Assembly: GCF_022647885.1 (NCBI RefSeq)
Contig: NZ_JALCLM010000001.1
Location: forward strand, 930,001 to 994,000
DNA from: Bifidobacterium sp.
GTDB lineage: Bacteria > Actinomycetota > Actinomycetes > Actinomycetales > Bifidobacteriaceae
Length of the DNA: 64,000 bases
Direction: 5' to 3'
Both the position numbers and the translations under genes were made by a program. The notes below the pieces were generated by a model that was not told where the DNA came from, made no database searches, and was given only the letters and a program-made list of their open reading frames with translations. Of the stretch, positions 26,782 through 34,345 are shown piece after piece (the first letter of the stretch is position 1; each line of letters starts with the position of its first letter).

Positions 26782-27495
26782 ATGTCAGCTCAAGAACATC
26801 AAGAGCACGATGTGCACAAAGATGGCAAAGTATTCACCCGATTGCTTGGCTTGCTTCAACGGATAAGAGCCCGATATCAAACAATTTCAACCCCCTTAGC
26901 GTGGGTAACAATCGTTGTACTCTGGGCATTAGCTGGTGTAGCAGGAGTTTCAATCGCCAATTCCACATATCGAGTATTCGGTGATGTAATCATTACTGCG
27001 CTCGGTTTAGACTCTTTCGACATTATGGTTAGTGGCTCGTCTGATGTGAATTGGAACCCTGACAGTAGTGCTGTGAGTGATTGGGAACAAGGGACAGCTG
27101 AACCTTATATCGTGGATGTTCCAGAAGCTTCAGCGCTCCTAATTCCTGGAACAACCATATGGAATTCAGTCTTGGTCAAGAACACATCACAGTCAGCATC
27201 TGGGAGTTTGAAAGTTAGCATACGCGATGCTTATCGTGCAGATTCTTCTGTGAATCTCTTTACTCATACGACTTTTTCTCTTGAGTGCGACGGCGTGACC
27301 TTGCTAGATCAAGTGCCAGGAAGCGATTTGGAGAGCATGACAGGGTTGAGCATAACTCGGGTTCTCAACGTCGAGGACGTGATGTTATGCCATGTGGGTG
27401 TTGCACTCAGGCCAGAGGTATTCAGTGACAACTCCGTCACACAGCGGCGAGCAAGAGTAATTCCTCAGTTGCTGTTCGAAGGAGTACAACGATGA
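26782..27495 (+). CDS. Exported TasA/camelysin-like protein A (237 aa)
   Basis: GGAGG precedes ATG 26782 by eight bases. A charged N-terminus is followed by one hydrophobic segment (about 40-65, WVTIVVLWALAGVAGVSIANS) and then an extracellular part beginning SFDIMVSGSSDVNW. A beta-rich region with IPGTTIWNSVLVKNTSQSASGSLKV follows. The arrangement matches the product at 28322: membrane segment, D(F/Y)xI-VS...W, then PG...V-V-N-S. No strong named family is recognised. Its gene overlaps the next by four bases and lies in the same run as a SipW-type signal peptidase, so it is probably a SipW-processed or anchored partner (inference). Confidence 0.6.
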   Translation: MSAQEHQEHDVHKDGKVFTRLLGLLQRIRARYQTISTPLAWVTIVVLWALAGVAGVSIANSTYRVFGDVIITALGLDSFDIMVSGSSDVNWNPDSSAVSDWEQGTAEPYIVDVPEASALLIPGTTIWNSVLVKNTSQSASGSLKVSIRDAYRADSSVNLFTHTTFSLECDGVTLLDQVPGSDLESMTGLSITRVLNVEDVMLCHVGVALRPEVFSDNSVTQRRARVIPQLLFEGVQR

Positions 27496-28172
27496 GGTTG
27501 TTACGAGTTGTTTTGCGAAATATTCAGGCGTTCCTTCACATCCTTGTTTGCGTAGTCCTTGCAGTATTAACGGGGTGTTTGTCATTAAGCCTTGTTGCTT
27601 TGGGCTCATATGACTACACGGACTTTGCCTATGCGCAGGATGACCGAATGGATGCATCACTGAGTATTGATATGCCGTTACCAGGGGAGTCAGTCGAATG
27701 GCGTATGTCTAGCGGAGCGGTCATCTATGACGCGTCGGATATTACTTTCCAGATTATCGAGATTACTGATGTGTATAGCGAAGTTGAACGGTGGGTGAGC
27801 GTTGACATCATTGACGAGTCACAAGGCTCCGCGAATGTTGTTGCTTCTGGTGTATCGCTCAGCCAGCTTCGGCAGTTTTCCTTCGAATGCCCACACGCTT
27901 CTGATAACGGATGCATATTGACTGCAGCACTACATATGAATCGTGATGCTGGAGATGAAGTTAGAGGCCGGCGTATCTCTATCCGGTGGATGTTTACAGT
28001 TCAAGATTTGGCAAAAGAGCAGTCAAGTATTGCTGATGATACGCAGTTGCTTGGAAGAACAGGCATATCAGTAGCCATGGGAGTTCTTGGCGTAGCGACG
28101 TTGACATTAATAGGGGTCGTATTCGCGATCGTACATCGAAGGCTGCAGAGAAAGGAGACAACAGCACAATAA
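27492..28172 (+). CDS. Exported protein B with N- and C-terminal membrane segments (226 aa)
   Basis: ATG 27492 overlaps the previous stop (ATGA) and is preceded by GAAGGAG. Membrane segments occur at about 14-40 and 190-214, with a basic tail RRLQRKETTAQ inside the cell. The part between is beta-rich with two cysteines in FECPHASDNGC that could form a disulfide. Its exposed region opens DASLSIDMPLPGESVEW, resembling the start of proteins A and C of this locus. It may be the membrane base of a surface assembly, but no family is recognised. Confidence 0.6.
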   Translation: MRLLRVVLRNIQAFLHILVCVVLAVLTGCLSLSLVALGSYDYTDFAYAQDDRMDASLSIDMPLPGESVEWRMSSGAVIYDASDITFQIIEITDVYSEVERWVSVDIIDESQGSANVVASGVSLSQLRQFSFECPHASDNGCILTAALHMNRDAGDEVRGRRISIRWMFTVQDLAKEQSSIADDTQLLGRTGISVAMGVLGVATLTLIGVVFAIVHRRLQRKETTAQ

Positions 28173-28277
28173 CAATCAGCGCTTGCTCAGCGCTGAAATG
28201 TCACGATGGATTCCACTTAGTGTCGAGTGAATTTATTGAGCTCACTCAACTCATGAATAAACAGATAACCAGATAAA

Positions 28278-28309
28278 CAAACAAGCAAACAAGCAAACAA
28301 GCAAACTAG
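28278..28309 (+). repeat. Tandem 8-bp repeat (CAAACAAG) ahead of a surface-protein gene
   Basis: Three perfect CAAACAAG units (28278-28301) and a fourth altered unit CAAACTAG (28302-28309) lie 12 bases before the start at 28322. No good ribosome site separates them from the start. A change in copy number would alter leader spacing and could vary expression; that is inference. Confidence 0.8.
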
Positions 28310-28321
28310 AGAAATGGGACA

Positions 28322-29062
28322 ATGATGTCATTCTTACAACGACCAGGTATGAAGCGCGGACTGCTGGCTGCCGGTGCACTACTTGGAGTATTTACCCTGA
28401 TTACAGCTGCAACGTTAACAGATTTTGCCAATGTGAATCTTGGAGCGAATGGTTTTGCGCCAGCCAGTGATTACAACATTCAGGTCAGCATAACTAAAGA
28501 GACTGCCCTTGACGACGTGGCATGGGTGGAAGGTGATGATGAGGAAGGTGCAGGTGTAAACATCACCAATGAAACCGAATTTGCTTTAGCTATGCAATCC
28601 ATGGAACCAGGCGATGCATTGACCTTCGTGATTCCGGTACGCAATGCCAGCGAGGACTGGGCGTCTACATTGAGTATGAATTTCAAAGAAGTGCAATCGA
28701 CCAGTGAAGCTGCTGAAAGCGATCAAAATATTCTCGATGCTAAAGAAGCTTTTATTCAAGCGCTGGAACTATCGCATTGCATGACCGATACTCCGCTCGC
28801 AGCCTGCGATGACGACGGAGATTTTTCAACAGCAGTCTCACTAACCGGCGAAAATACTAGCAGCACGCCGGTCGAATTGATTGGTGATACAACACCTTTG
28901 GCTGCATACGATGGTTCTGCTGATGTGCTGTATAACAGCGGCGCCGGTAATGCAACATTCGTAGTGGTGAAGGTCGCCTTGGATGACGCGGCAGATCTAG
29001 CAGATTTCGTTGGTGGGAGCGCGGATATTCAGGTGCAATTCACCGGTGAATCTGTGGCCTAA
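28322..29062 (+). CDS. SipW-dependent TasA/camelysin-like secreted protein C (246 aa)
   Basis: The N-terminus MKRGLLAAGALLGVFTLITAATLTDF is an atypical signal peptide like those handled by SipW, with cleavage probably near ATLTDFANVN. The mature part is acidic and beta-rich: YNIQVSITKE, MEPGDALTFVIPVRNASEDW and a repetitive Asp/Ala/Thr C-terminus, with a single Cys pair (HCMTD...ACDDD). This fits the TasA/camelysin group, which build surface fibres in Bacillus, although sequence identity looks low. The gene is directly upstream of the signal peptidase gene. ATG 28325 is an equal start choice. Confidence 0.72.
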   Translation: MMSFLQRPGMKRGLLAAGALLGVFTLITAATLTDFANVNLGANGFAPASDYNIQVSITKETALDDVAWVEGDDEEGAGVNITNETEFALAMQSMEPGDALTFVIPVRNASEDWASTLSMNFKEVQSTSEAAESDQNILDAKEAFIQALELSHCMTDTPLAACDDDGDFSTAVSLTGENTSSTPVELIGDTTPLAAYDGSADVLYNSGAGNATFVVVKVALDDAADLADFVGGSADIQVQFTGESVA

Positions 29063-29099
29063 ACGTTTCTATCAGCAGTGCAGCGGAGGTGAGTAGATT

Positions 29100-29690
29100 A
29101 TGGGTGACGGGATTAAAGCAGTAATGACGGATGTCGTCGATACTGGGATGGGTACCATGCCGAAGGCACGCAACAATCCTGTTGTGCGCATCTATCTCCG
29201 CTTGAGATCAATGCTACTCACCGTTATGGCGTGCATTGGTGTGATATCAATAGTGTTGTTTATAGGAGCGGCGGCGTTTGGATTGCGGCCTATGGTGGTG
29301 ATTTCCGGTTCAATGGAACCGGAAATCACTGTGGGGTCGTTGATTCTCTCTATCGAAACACCGGCTACATCTCTTAAACTGGGAGATGTTATTACTGTCA
29401 GTCGCAGTGGAAGCCAGCGTTTAGTGACTCATAGAATTATCGAAGCAGGCGACTGCGCAGGGGAGCGGTGCTCTTTCATATTGAAGGGTGACGCCAATAT
29501 TGCACGCGACCCTCATCAAGTGCTTATTGAGTCAGCTCCTCGTATGTGGATAGCGCTTTCTGGTATTGGATACGCCATTGTCTGGATGCGTACTTTGCCT
29601 GGGTTGATTACCTTAGCCGTGGTGATTGTGGCACTGATAATGTTGCTAATTATTGTGCCAAAAGATACCAAAAAACCAATAAATAGCTAA
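29100..29690 (+). CDS. sipW: Signal peptidase I, ER/SipW type
   Basis: A 196-residue membrane protein with helices at about 37-58 and 163-188. The catalytic serine is Ser71 in SGSMEP and, as in the archaeal/ER type, a histidine (His111 in LVTHRI) takes the place of the usual Lys. The GD box FILKGDANIARDP follows. In Bacillus, SipW cleaves only TasA, TapA and a few others. Its place at the end of a run of three exported-protein genes argues that they are its substrates. Confidence 0.88.
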   Translation: MGDGIKAVMTDVVDTGMGTMPKARNNPVVRIYLRLRSMLLTVMACIGVISIVLFIGAAAFGLRPMVVISGSMEPEITVGSLILSIETPATSLKLGDVITVSRSGSQRLVTHRIIEAGDCAGERCSFILKGDANIARDPHQVLIESAPRMWIALSGIGYAIVWMRTLPGLITLAVVIVALIMLLIIVPKDTKKPINS

Positions 29691-29752
29691 TTATTTAACA
29701 AACTCGTTCATATATGCATGTCCGCATGGTCAATTACGGGTTGCGATTCCAT

Positions 29753-29850
29753 TTGTGTAGGGATTTAGGCGCATATAGTAAGTATCGAGTGCGGAATTCC
29801 GCCATTTTTCAACGCTGATACTTCGGGTAAGCCTAAAAATCCCTACACAA
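29753..29850. repeat. TIR element copy 4 (98 bp)
   Basis: TTGTGTAGGGATT (29753-29765) and AATCCCTACACAA (29838-29850) are exact inverse arms, with TAGGC/GCCTA continuing the pairing. Inside, AGTATC pairs with GATACT, and GCGGAATTCCGC forms a small hairpin that overlaps the core ATTCCGCCATT (29796-29806). It is 3' of both convergent genes. Function unknown. Confidence 0.82.
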
Positions 29851-29872
29851 CTGAAAAGTATTGTTATAGCAG

Positions 29873-30586
29873 TTACTTAAGCTGCGAATTCGGCGATTCG
29901 ATATATGTGCGCAGCGCACTATCTATGGTGTCAGATTCGTCGCTGTAGCACCCGTAACCACTTGAGCTGCTGCACGAAGGATCACTGTAGTAGTCATAAT
30001 CTGAAGATGCTGCCAAACCTATGCCCCAAATAAGCAATCCCACAAATATCGCAATAATGATTGTGAAGATGCCTCCAACGACTGTTCCGGCAATAGCAAA
30101 ACCATTGCCTCGTTCGCGGGATTTATGTATCTGTACTAAGGCAATAATGGAAATCACTAATCCGGCAGGTGCAAAAACAAAGCAGAGAGCGAAACCAACG
30201 ATCGCCATGACATTCCAAGGTGCATTTTGTGACACCCCATAAGCCTGATTAGGCACATAGTATGGTTGCTGCGGAAAGACTTGTTGACTGTACGATTGCT
30301 GCACATAAGGCTGCTGTGGCTTAGGCGCATACGGATTCTGGTTCGCGTATCGGGGATCATTTGCAGTTTGAGAAGATTGCTGCTGGTACTGCTCTCCGCC
30401 CTGACTGTAATAGGGCTGCGTCGACGGTGCAGACTGTCCATATTGTTGCTGAGGGGCATACGGTGATGGTTCAGGGTTTTCTGGATTCTGAGCCGGTGAG
30501 CCTGGAGTATAGGAACTCTGTCTGTACGAGTCAGACGTCGGCTGCTGCGGCGCATTATCTTGTGGATTGCCAAAATTATCGGTCAT
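29873..30586 (-). CDS. DUF4190-type membrane protein with Pro/Gln-rich cytoplasmic region
   Basis: From ATG 30586 the product (237 residues) opens MTDNFGNPQDNAPQQ. The first 120 residues are low-complexity Gln, Pro, Tyr and Ser. Two membrane helices (about 128-150 and 168-193) frame the DUF4190 hinge IHKSRERGNGFAIAGTVVGG. A short Cys/Ser/Tyr tail follows. The family is widespread in actinobacteria; its function is unknown. Longer starts are unlikely because a strong inverted repeat occupies the upstream region. Confidence 0.72.
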   Translation of the reverse strand: MTDNFGNPQDNAPQQPTSDSYRQSSYTPGSPAQNPENPEPSPYAPQQQYGQSAPSTQPYYSQGGEQYQQQSSQTANDPRYANQNPYAPKPQQPYVQQSYSQQVFPQQPYYVPNQAYGVSQNAPWNVMAIVGFALCFVFAPAGLVISIIALVQIHKSRERGNGFAIAGTVVGGIFTIIIAIFVGLLIWGIGLAASSDYDYYSDPSCSSSSGYGCYSDESDTIDSALRTYIESPNSQLK

Positions 30587-30634
30587 ATGGCAAAGTGTAA
30601 TCGCTCCCACCCGTGTATTGTCTGGGAGAACATC

Positions 30635-30706
30635 AGATAAGTGCATTACCACCGCCGATATTGACAGAAATCTTGTGTTCTATCGGCGATGGTAATGCAC
30701 TTATCT
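30635..30706. terminator. 26-bp inverted repeat downstream of galE
   Basis: 30635-30660 pairs with 30681-30706 with a single mismatch (25 of 26) around a 20-base loop. It lies 34 bases past the galE stop and just upstream of the DUF4190 gene. No T run follows on the minus strand, so termination is likely but the exact type is unclear. Confidence 0.6.
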
Positions 30707-30739
30707 CAATCGTGTTTCAACTATGAGCTACTCGAGTAA

Positions 30740-31750
30740 TCAGTCAGCTTGCTTCCAAGTGTTGACGTCAATGTGATGTTCAGGGTTCGCCTGCCATGCT
30801 TCCCATGCAGATCGAACGATGTCTTCCACACCATATTTCGCATGCCAATTCATAGATTCATTAATGCGTTTCGGTGAGCCAATGAGATGCGGTGGGTCTC
30901 CAGCTCGACGTTCTTTAATTGCTTCTGTGAAGGGCAATCCAGTGACTTTCTTAACTTCGTCTACGATTTGACGCACTGAGGTTCCTTCGCCTGTACCAAC
31001 GTTGAAGGCATCATATTCTCGTTCATCTTTGTCGAGATAGTTCAGGGCAGCGAGATGGGCATCGGCGAGATCGGATACGTGAATATAGTCGCGCACACAA
31101 GTGCCATCTGGTGTGGGGTAATCATCGCCGAAGATTGCGGGAGCTTTGCCCTGCTTTAAGCGGTCAAAGAGCATAGGTATGAGATTCAGAATTGCTGGAT
31201 CTTCAAGCTCGACTGGACCGCACCCAGCAACGTTGAAGTAACGAAGTGCACAGAAACGAATGCCGAATGGTTGTTCGCAGGCGCGTGCCATCCACTCACC
31301 GAAGAGTTTGGTTTGTCCGTAAGGGTTGATGGGGATCATGGGAATCACGTCTTCTGGAACCACATCAACAGGTGGAACGCCATAAGTTGCTGCTGAGCTT
31401 GAGAAGACCAGTTTTTTCACTCCGGCATCAGCCATGCCTTGAAGCACATTGAGCATGCCGTTGATGTTTTGCTGGAAATACCACAGCGGTTTTTCGACGG
31501 ATTCTCCAACTTGTTTGCGTGCTGCAAAGTGGATTACCGCATCGACCTTATGCTCGGTGAGGATTTGAGCGATGATCTTATCGGAGCCTGGGGCAGAGAT
31601 GTCTGCACCATAAAGGCGCGAACCCTCGATGCGAGTAGACTTGCCATAGCTGAGATCATCAATCACGATTACTTGTTCGCCAGCTTCGTGAAGCGCATGA
31701 ACAACGTGCGCACCGATGTAGCCGCAACCTCCAGTGACGAGAACTGTCAT
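30740..31750 (-). CDS. galE: UDP-glucose 4-epimerase
   Basis: Interconverts UDP-galactose and UDP-glucose, the key step of the Leloir and lacto-N-biose routes in bifidobacteria. The start at 31750 follows AAGGAAGG. The 336-residue SDR protein has the NAD motif TGGCGYIGAH (6-15), the catalytic Ser region FSSSAATYG and YGQTKLFGEWM with the Tyr/Lys pair. All family features are intact. It is divergent from trmB and stands alone. Confidence 0.96.
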   Translation of the reverse strand: MTVLVTGGCGYIGAHVVHALHEAGEQVIVIDDLSYGKSTRIEGSRLYGADISAPGSDKIIAQILTEHKVDAVIHFAARKQVGESVEKPLWYFQQNINGMLNVLQGMADAGVKKLVFSSSAATYGVPPVDVVPEDVIPMIPINPYGQTKLFGEWMARACEQPFGIRFCALRYFNVAGCGPVELEDPAILNLIPMLFDRLKQGKAPAIFGDDYPTPDGTCVRDYIHVSDLADAHLAALNYLDKDEREYDAFNVGTGEGTSVRQIVDEVKKVTGLPFTEAIKERRAGDPPHLIGSPKRINESMNWHAKYGVEDIVRSAWEAWQANPEHHIDVNTWKQAD

Positions 31751-31922
31751 ATCTGGCCTTCCTTGATAGAGCGAAGGCGAACGAGAAAAGCACAACCTCT
31801 GTTCGCTTATGCTCGAATATGTTACCTTTTTAGCACTTTAAGTGTATCACATGAACAAGATTGAACATTTGAATTTGGACGATACTCTTGTAAGCATATT
31901 GAGTATGTGTAAGCAGTGATAT

Positions 31923-31939
31923 CACGGCATGATGCCGTG
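31923..31939 (+). promoter_or_regulatory. 17-base palindrome before the trmB ribosome site
   Basis: CACGGCAT and ATGCCGTG flank a single G, immediately before AAGGAG. It could be an operator, or a leader hairpin that limits access to the ribosome site. No factor is known to bind it. Confidence 0.45.
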
Positions 31940-31951
31940 CAAGGAGTAGAT

Positions 31952-32803
31952 ATGAGCGTAGAGGCAGAACCACTGTCTATAGCATCGCCATCTGTAGATG
32001 ACGCCAAGAGTGGACCGCGTCGTGAAGTGTTATCTTTTGTCAGGCGCTCTGGACGTTTAGATAAACGCTTGCAGAAAGCTTGGGATTGTTATGCTGATGA
32101 ATATCTCATCCCTCTCAATGAATCGGAGTCATCGCTTAATGTACGTGAGCAGTTGATATTCGATGTAGAGACGATTAAGCAATATTGGGGGAATCATAAT
32201 CCACTTATCGTGGAAGTAGGCACAGGACAGGGTGAGAATATCGTGGCAGCGGCGGCTGCACATCCTGAATTGAACTTCCTCGCATTAGAAGTCTATGACC
32301 CAGGTATTGCCCACACGCTCTTGTTAGCTGGAAAACAGGGGCTGCATAATCTGCGCATCGGGCAGCTGAATGCTCCCGATATCTTTGCACATATGCAAGA
32401 GGGAATTATTGCCGAGGTATGGACCTTCTTTCCTGACCCTTGGCCAAAGATGAAGCATCATAAAAGACGTATTATCCAGGACTCCTTCGCGAGAGCGGTG
32501 AGCGCTGCGCTCGCGCCGCAAGGGTTTTGGCGAATTGCGACTGACATTGAGGACTACGCCCTGCACATTCATGAAGTACTCGACGAGATGGACTGCTTTA
32601 CCAATGTCGGTAATCTGACGGTATCGCTCCCGATCGAGCATGTCGGTAAAGGCACTGCCGGACAGGCAGTAAATCTTCCTCATAAGGACTTCATCGAGTC
32701 CGAGCGATTCGAGGGACGAGTCCTGACCAACTTCGAGAACAAGGGCATTACCGCAGGACGGGCAATCCACGATTTCACTTATCGTGCCAAAGCGACTTCG
32801 TGA
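31952..32803 (+). CDS. trmB: tRNA (guanine-N7)-methyltransferase
   Basis: Methylates G46 of tRNAs with S-adenosylmethionine. ATG 31952 follows AAGGAG by five bases; 283 residues. Motifs include the SAM-binding [15 protein letters not shown] near 90, [15 protein letters not shown], and the signature [17 protein letters not shown] near 160. A 60-residue N-terminal extension is longer than in E. coli. The gene ends before a strong terminator. Confidence 0.95.
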   Translation: MSVEAEPLSIASPSVDDAKSGPRREVLSFVRRSGRLDKRLQKAWDCYADEYLIPLNESESSLNVREQLIFDVETIKQYWGNHNPLIVEVGTGQGENIVAAAAAHPELNFLALEVYDPGIAHTLLLAGKQGLHNLRIGQLNAPDIFAHMQEGIIAEVWTFFPDPWPKMKHHKRRIIQDSFARAVSAALAPQGFWRIATDIEDYALHIHEVLDEMDCFTNVGNLTVSLPIEHVGKGTAGQAVNLPHKDFIESERFEGRVLTNFENKGITAGRAIHDFTYRAKATS

Positions 32804-32827
32804 AGCCCCACGCATAGTTAAAAAACC

Positions 32828-32896
32828 AAACTGTGCATGTTGACACGTGAGGAAGAAAATATTCACTTCCTCACGTGCCGACATGCACAGTTTTGT
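32828..32896 (+). terminator. Long terminator after trmB
   Basis: AAACTGTGCATGT (32828-32840) pairs with ACATGCACAGTTT (32881-32893), and CACGTGAGGAAG (32844-32855) pairs with CTTCCTCACGTG (32866-32877), separated by a small internal bulge. TTTTGTTG follows. The mirror side has an A run, so it could also work on the other strand. Confidence 0.85.
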
Positions 32897-32995
32897 TGTA
32901 TAGATTGCTGACAGACATTATTGCGTTTGCTTGAATGCACGACGCGACTCACCGGTTTGCCCTAGTCCTATAAATCGCGTATTATGAACTCGTTT

Positions 32996-33070
32996 GCCCC
33001 CGTCGTCTAACGGTTAGGACATCAGACTTTCACTCTGACAACGAGAGTTCGACTCTCTCCGGGGGTACCA
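32996..33070 (+). tRNA. tRNA-Glu (TTC)
   Basis: Acceptor GCCCCCG/CGGGGGT (first pair G-T), D arm GTCT/GGAC, anticodon arm TCAGA-CTTTCAC-TCTGA with TTC, and T arm GAGAG-TTCGACT-CTCTC, then A and encoded CCA. This is the only one of the three tRNAs here with CCA in the DNA. Confidence 0.95.
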
Positions 33071-33322
33071 CTTAGGGTATGTAATTGCAATATTTCAGTT
33101 TTCTCTCGCATTTTTTCTTGATTCAATATATACATAGATGGTGATTGTCTATAGCGTTCGACGCTCAAGAATTCCTTTGTTTTCAACGTTTGCGTGAACT
33201 GGTGTGTACTCGTCGCGCACGCTAGTGTGAGACTTACGGGTCTGCGACAGCGTTCAATGACTTTTCAAACAGTCGGCTCCGTTGGCTGACTAGTTGTATT
33301 CGCCTTCGTGACTCAATAAGAG

Positions 33323-33802
33323 TCATACTGTTTTACGGTAGATAAATTGTTTACCTTTTGCGCCCTGATATGTTCTAGAGATTTTGGTAAAGCCGCTGCG
33401 CTCATAAAGTTGCTGAGCGGGCTTATTGCGTTCATTGACGCCAAGCACTAGTTCGTGAATATCGCTAAAATTGCCACGAACATAGTCTGGCAGCAACGTC
33501 ATGGCTTGAAGTGCGAACCCTCTGCGGTGAAAACGATCATCGGTTGAAAAGCTTCTGATGAGTAAACTGTCGGAGCGATCTGTGTACCGATATTTGTCAT
33601 CGCCATAATCCAATACCAAAAACGTGGGAATTTCCCGATCTGATGTCACCAGAAGAATCGGGTGATACCCCTTGGCAGATAGCGACACATGGATAGCGTG
33701 TGCGGGAGAACCAGTAAAGCTCAGATCAGCTAATTGAAAATGCTCCAATGACTCCTTGAATGCTGAGTTATATGCAGTCAACATAGGGTATTGATGTGTC
33801 AT
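33323..33802 (-). CDS. GNAT-family N-acetyltransferase
   Basis: GGAGGT precedes the ATG at 33802; 159 residues. The acetyl-CoA-binding motif A appears as LIRSFSTDDRFHRRGFALQAM near 82, and the later VNERNKPAQQLYERSGFTK is the usual motif B with the conserved Asn and Tyr. The substrate is unknown. It lies 26 bp downstream of the HxlR regulator gene on the same strand, so the pair is probably cotranscribed and may belong to the same response as the divergent OYE gene. Confidence 0.88.
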   Translation of the reverse strand: MTHQYPMLTAYNSAFKESLEHFQLADLSFTGSPAHAIHVSLSAKGYHPILLVTSDREIPTFLVLDYGDDKYRYTDRSDSLLIRSFSTDDRFHRRGFALQAMTLLPDYVRGNFSDIHELVLGVNERNKPAQQLYERSGFTKISRTYQGAKGKQFIYRKTV

Positions 33803-33828
33803 CACACCACCTCCGTTCTTTCCTAGTG

Positions 33829-34203
33829 TCAGTACTGAAGATATCCACGGTGATCGTTATTGAGAAGAGCGACATCTTCCCCTCGAGATTGCCGTGCTTG
33901 TATCTGTGATTCGCCCCATTCAGACATCGTTAACAGAACTTCGCGCAGACTTTTCCCTGTTGGAGTGATGGAGTATTCCACCCGTGGCGGTACCTCCGCA
34001 TATACAGTTCGCTGCACGATGCCATCTCTTTCAAGCTCACGAAGTTGCTGAGTTAACATCTTCTGGGTAATGCCGCAAATTTTGCGAGATAGTTCACCAG
34101 GACGTTGTGGTCCATTGCCAAGGTGACACAGAATAAGAGGTTTCCATTTTCCGCCGATAGCTTCAAGCGTTGCCTCGATCCCCAAACGATATTCTTTTGC
34201 CAT
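33829..34203 (-). CDS. HxlR-family transcriptional regulator
   Basis: The 124-residue winged-helix protein has the HxlR signature IEATLEAIGGKWKPLILCHLGNGPQRPGEL and the recognition helix ITQKMLTQQLRELERDGIVQR. Many redox-sensing members carry a Cys-Pro just before this signature; here that position is RL, so any sensing would have to use another residue (one Cys in LILCHL, one in KICGIT). It is divergent from the old-yellow-enzyme gene, the usual target in such pairs. An AGTAGGTACT palindrome lies between. Confidence 0.9.
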   Translation of the reverse strand: MAKEYRLGIEATLEAIGGKWKPLILCHLGNGPQRPGELSRKICGITQKMLTQQLRELERDGIVQRTVYAEVPPRVEYSITPTGKSLREVLLTMSEWGESQIQARQSRGEDVALLNNDHRGYLQY

Positions 34204-34255
34204 AATTCCTCCAATAAGAACAATACTGACGTTTTCACTACCATAGCCACTAAAA

Positions 34256-34265
34256 AGTAGGTACT
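34256..34265. promoter_or_regulatory. AGTAGGTACT palindrome, candidate HxlR site
   Basis: In the 142-bp spacer between the divergent HxlR and OYE genes, AGTAGGTACT is a short inverted repeat in an A-rich stretch. HxlR proteins often bind TACT/AGTA-type inverted sites, so it is a candidate operator; the evidence is only position and symmetry. Confidence 0.4.
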
Positions 34266-34345
34266 AGCTAAATACACGTCATCAGAGCATCATGCTAATC
34301 ATCGACCTGCCAACGGTAGGTCTGAACAACTATGGAGGATTCGGC

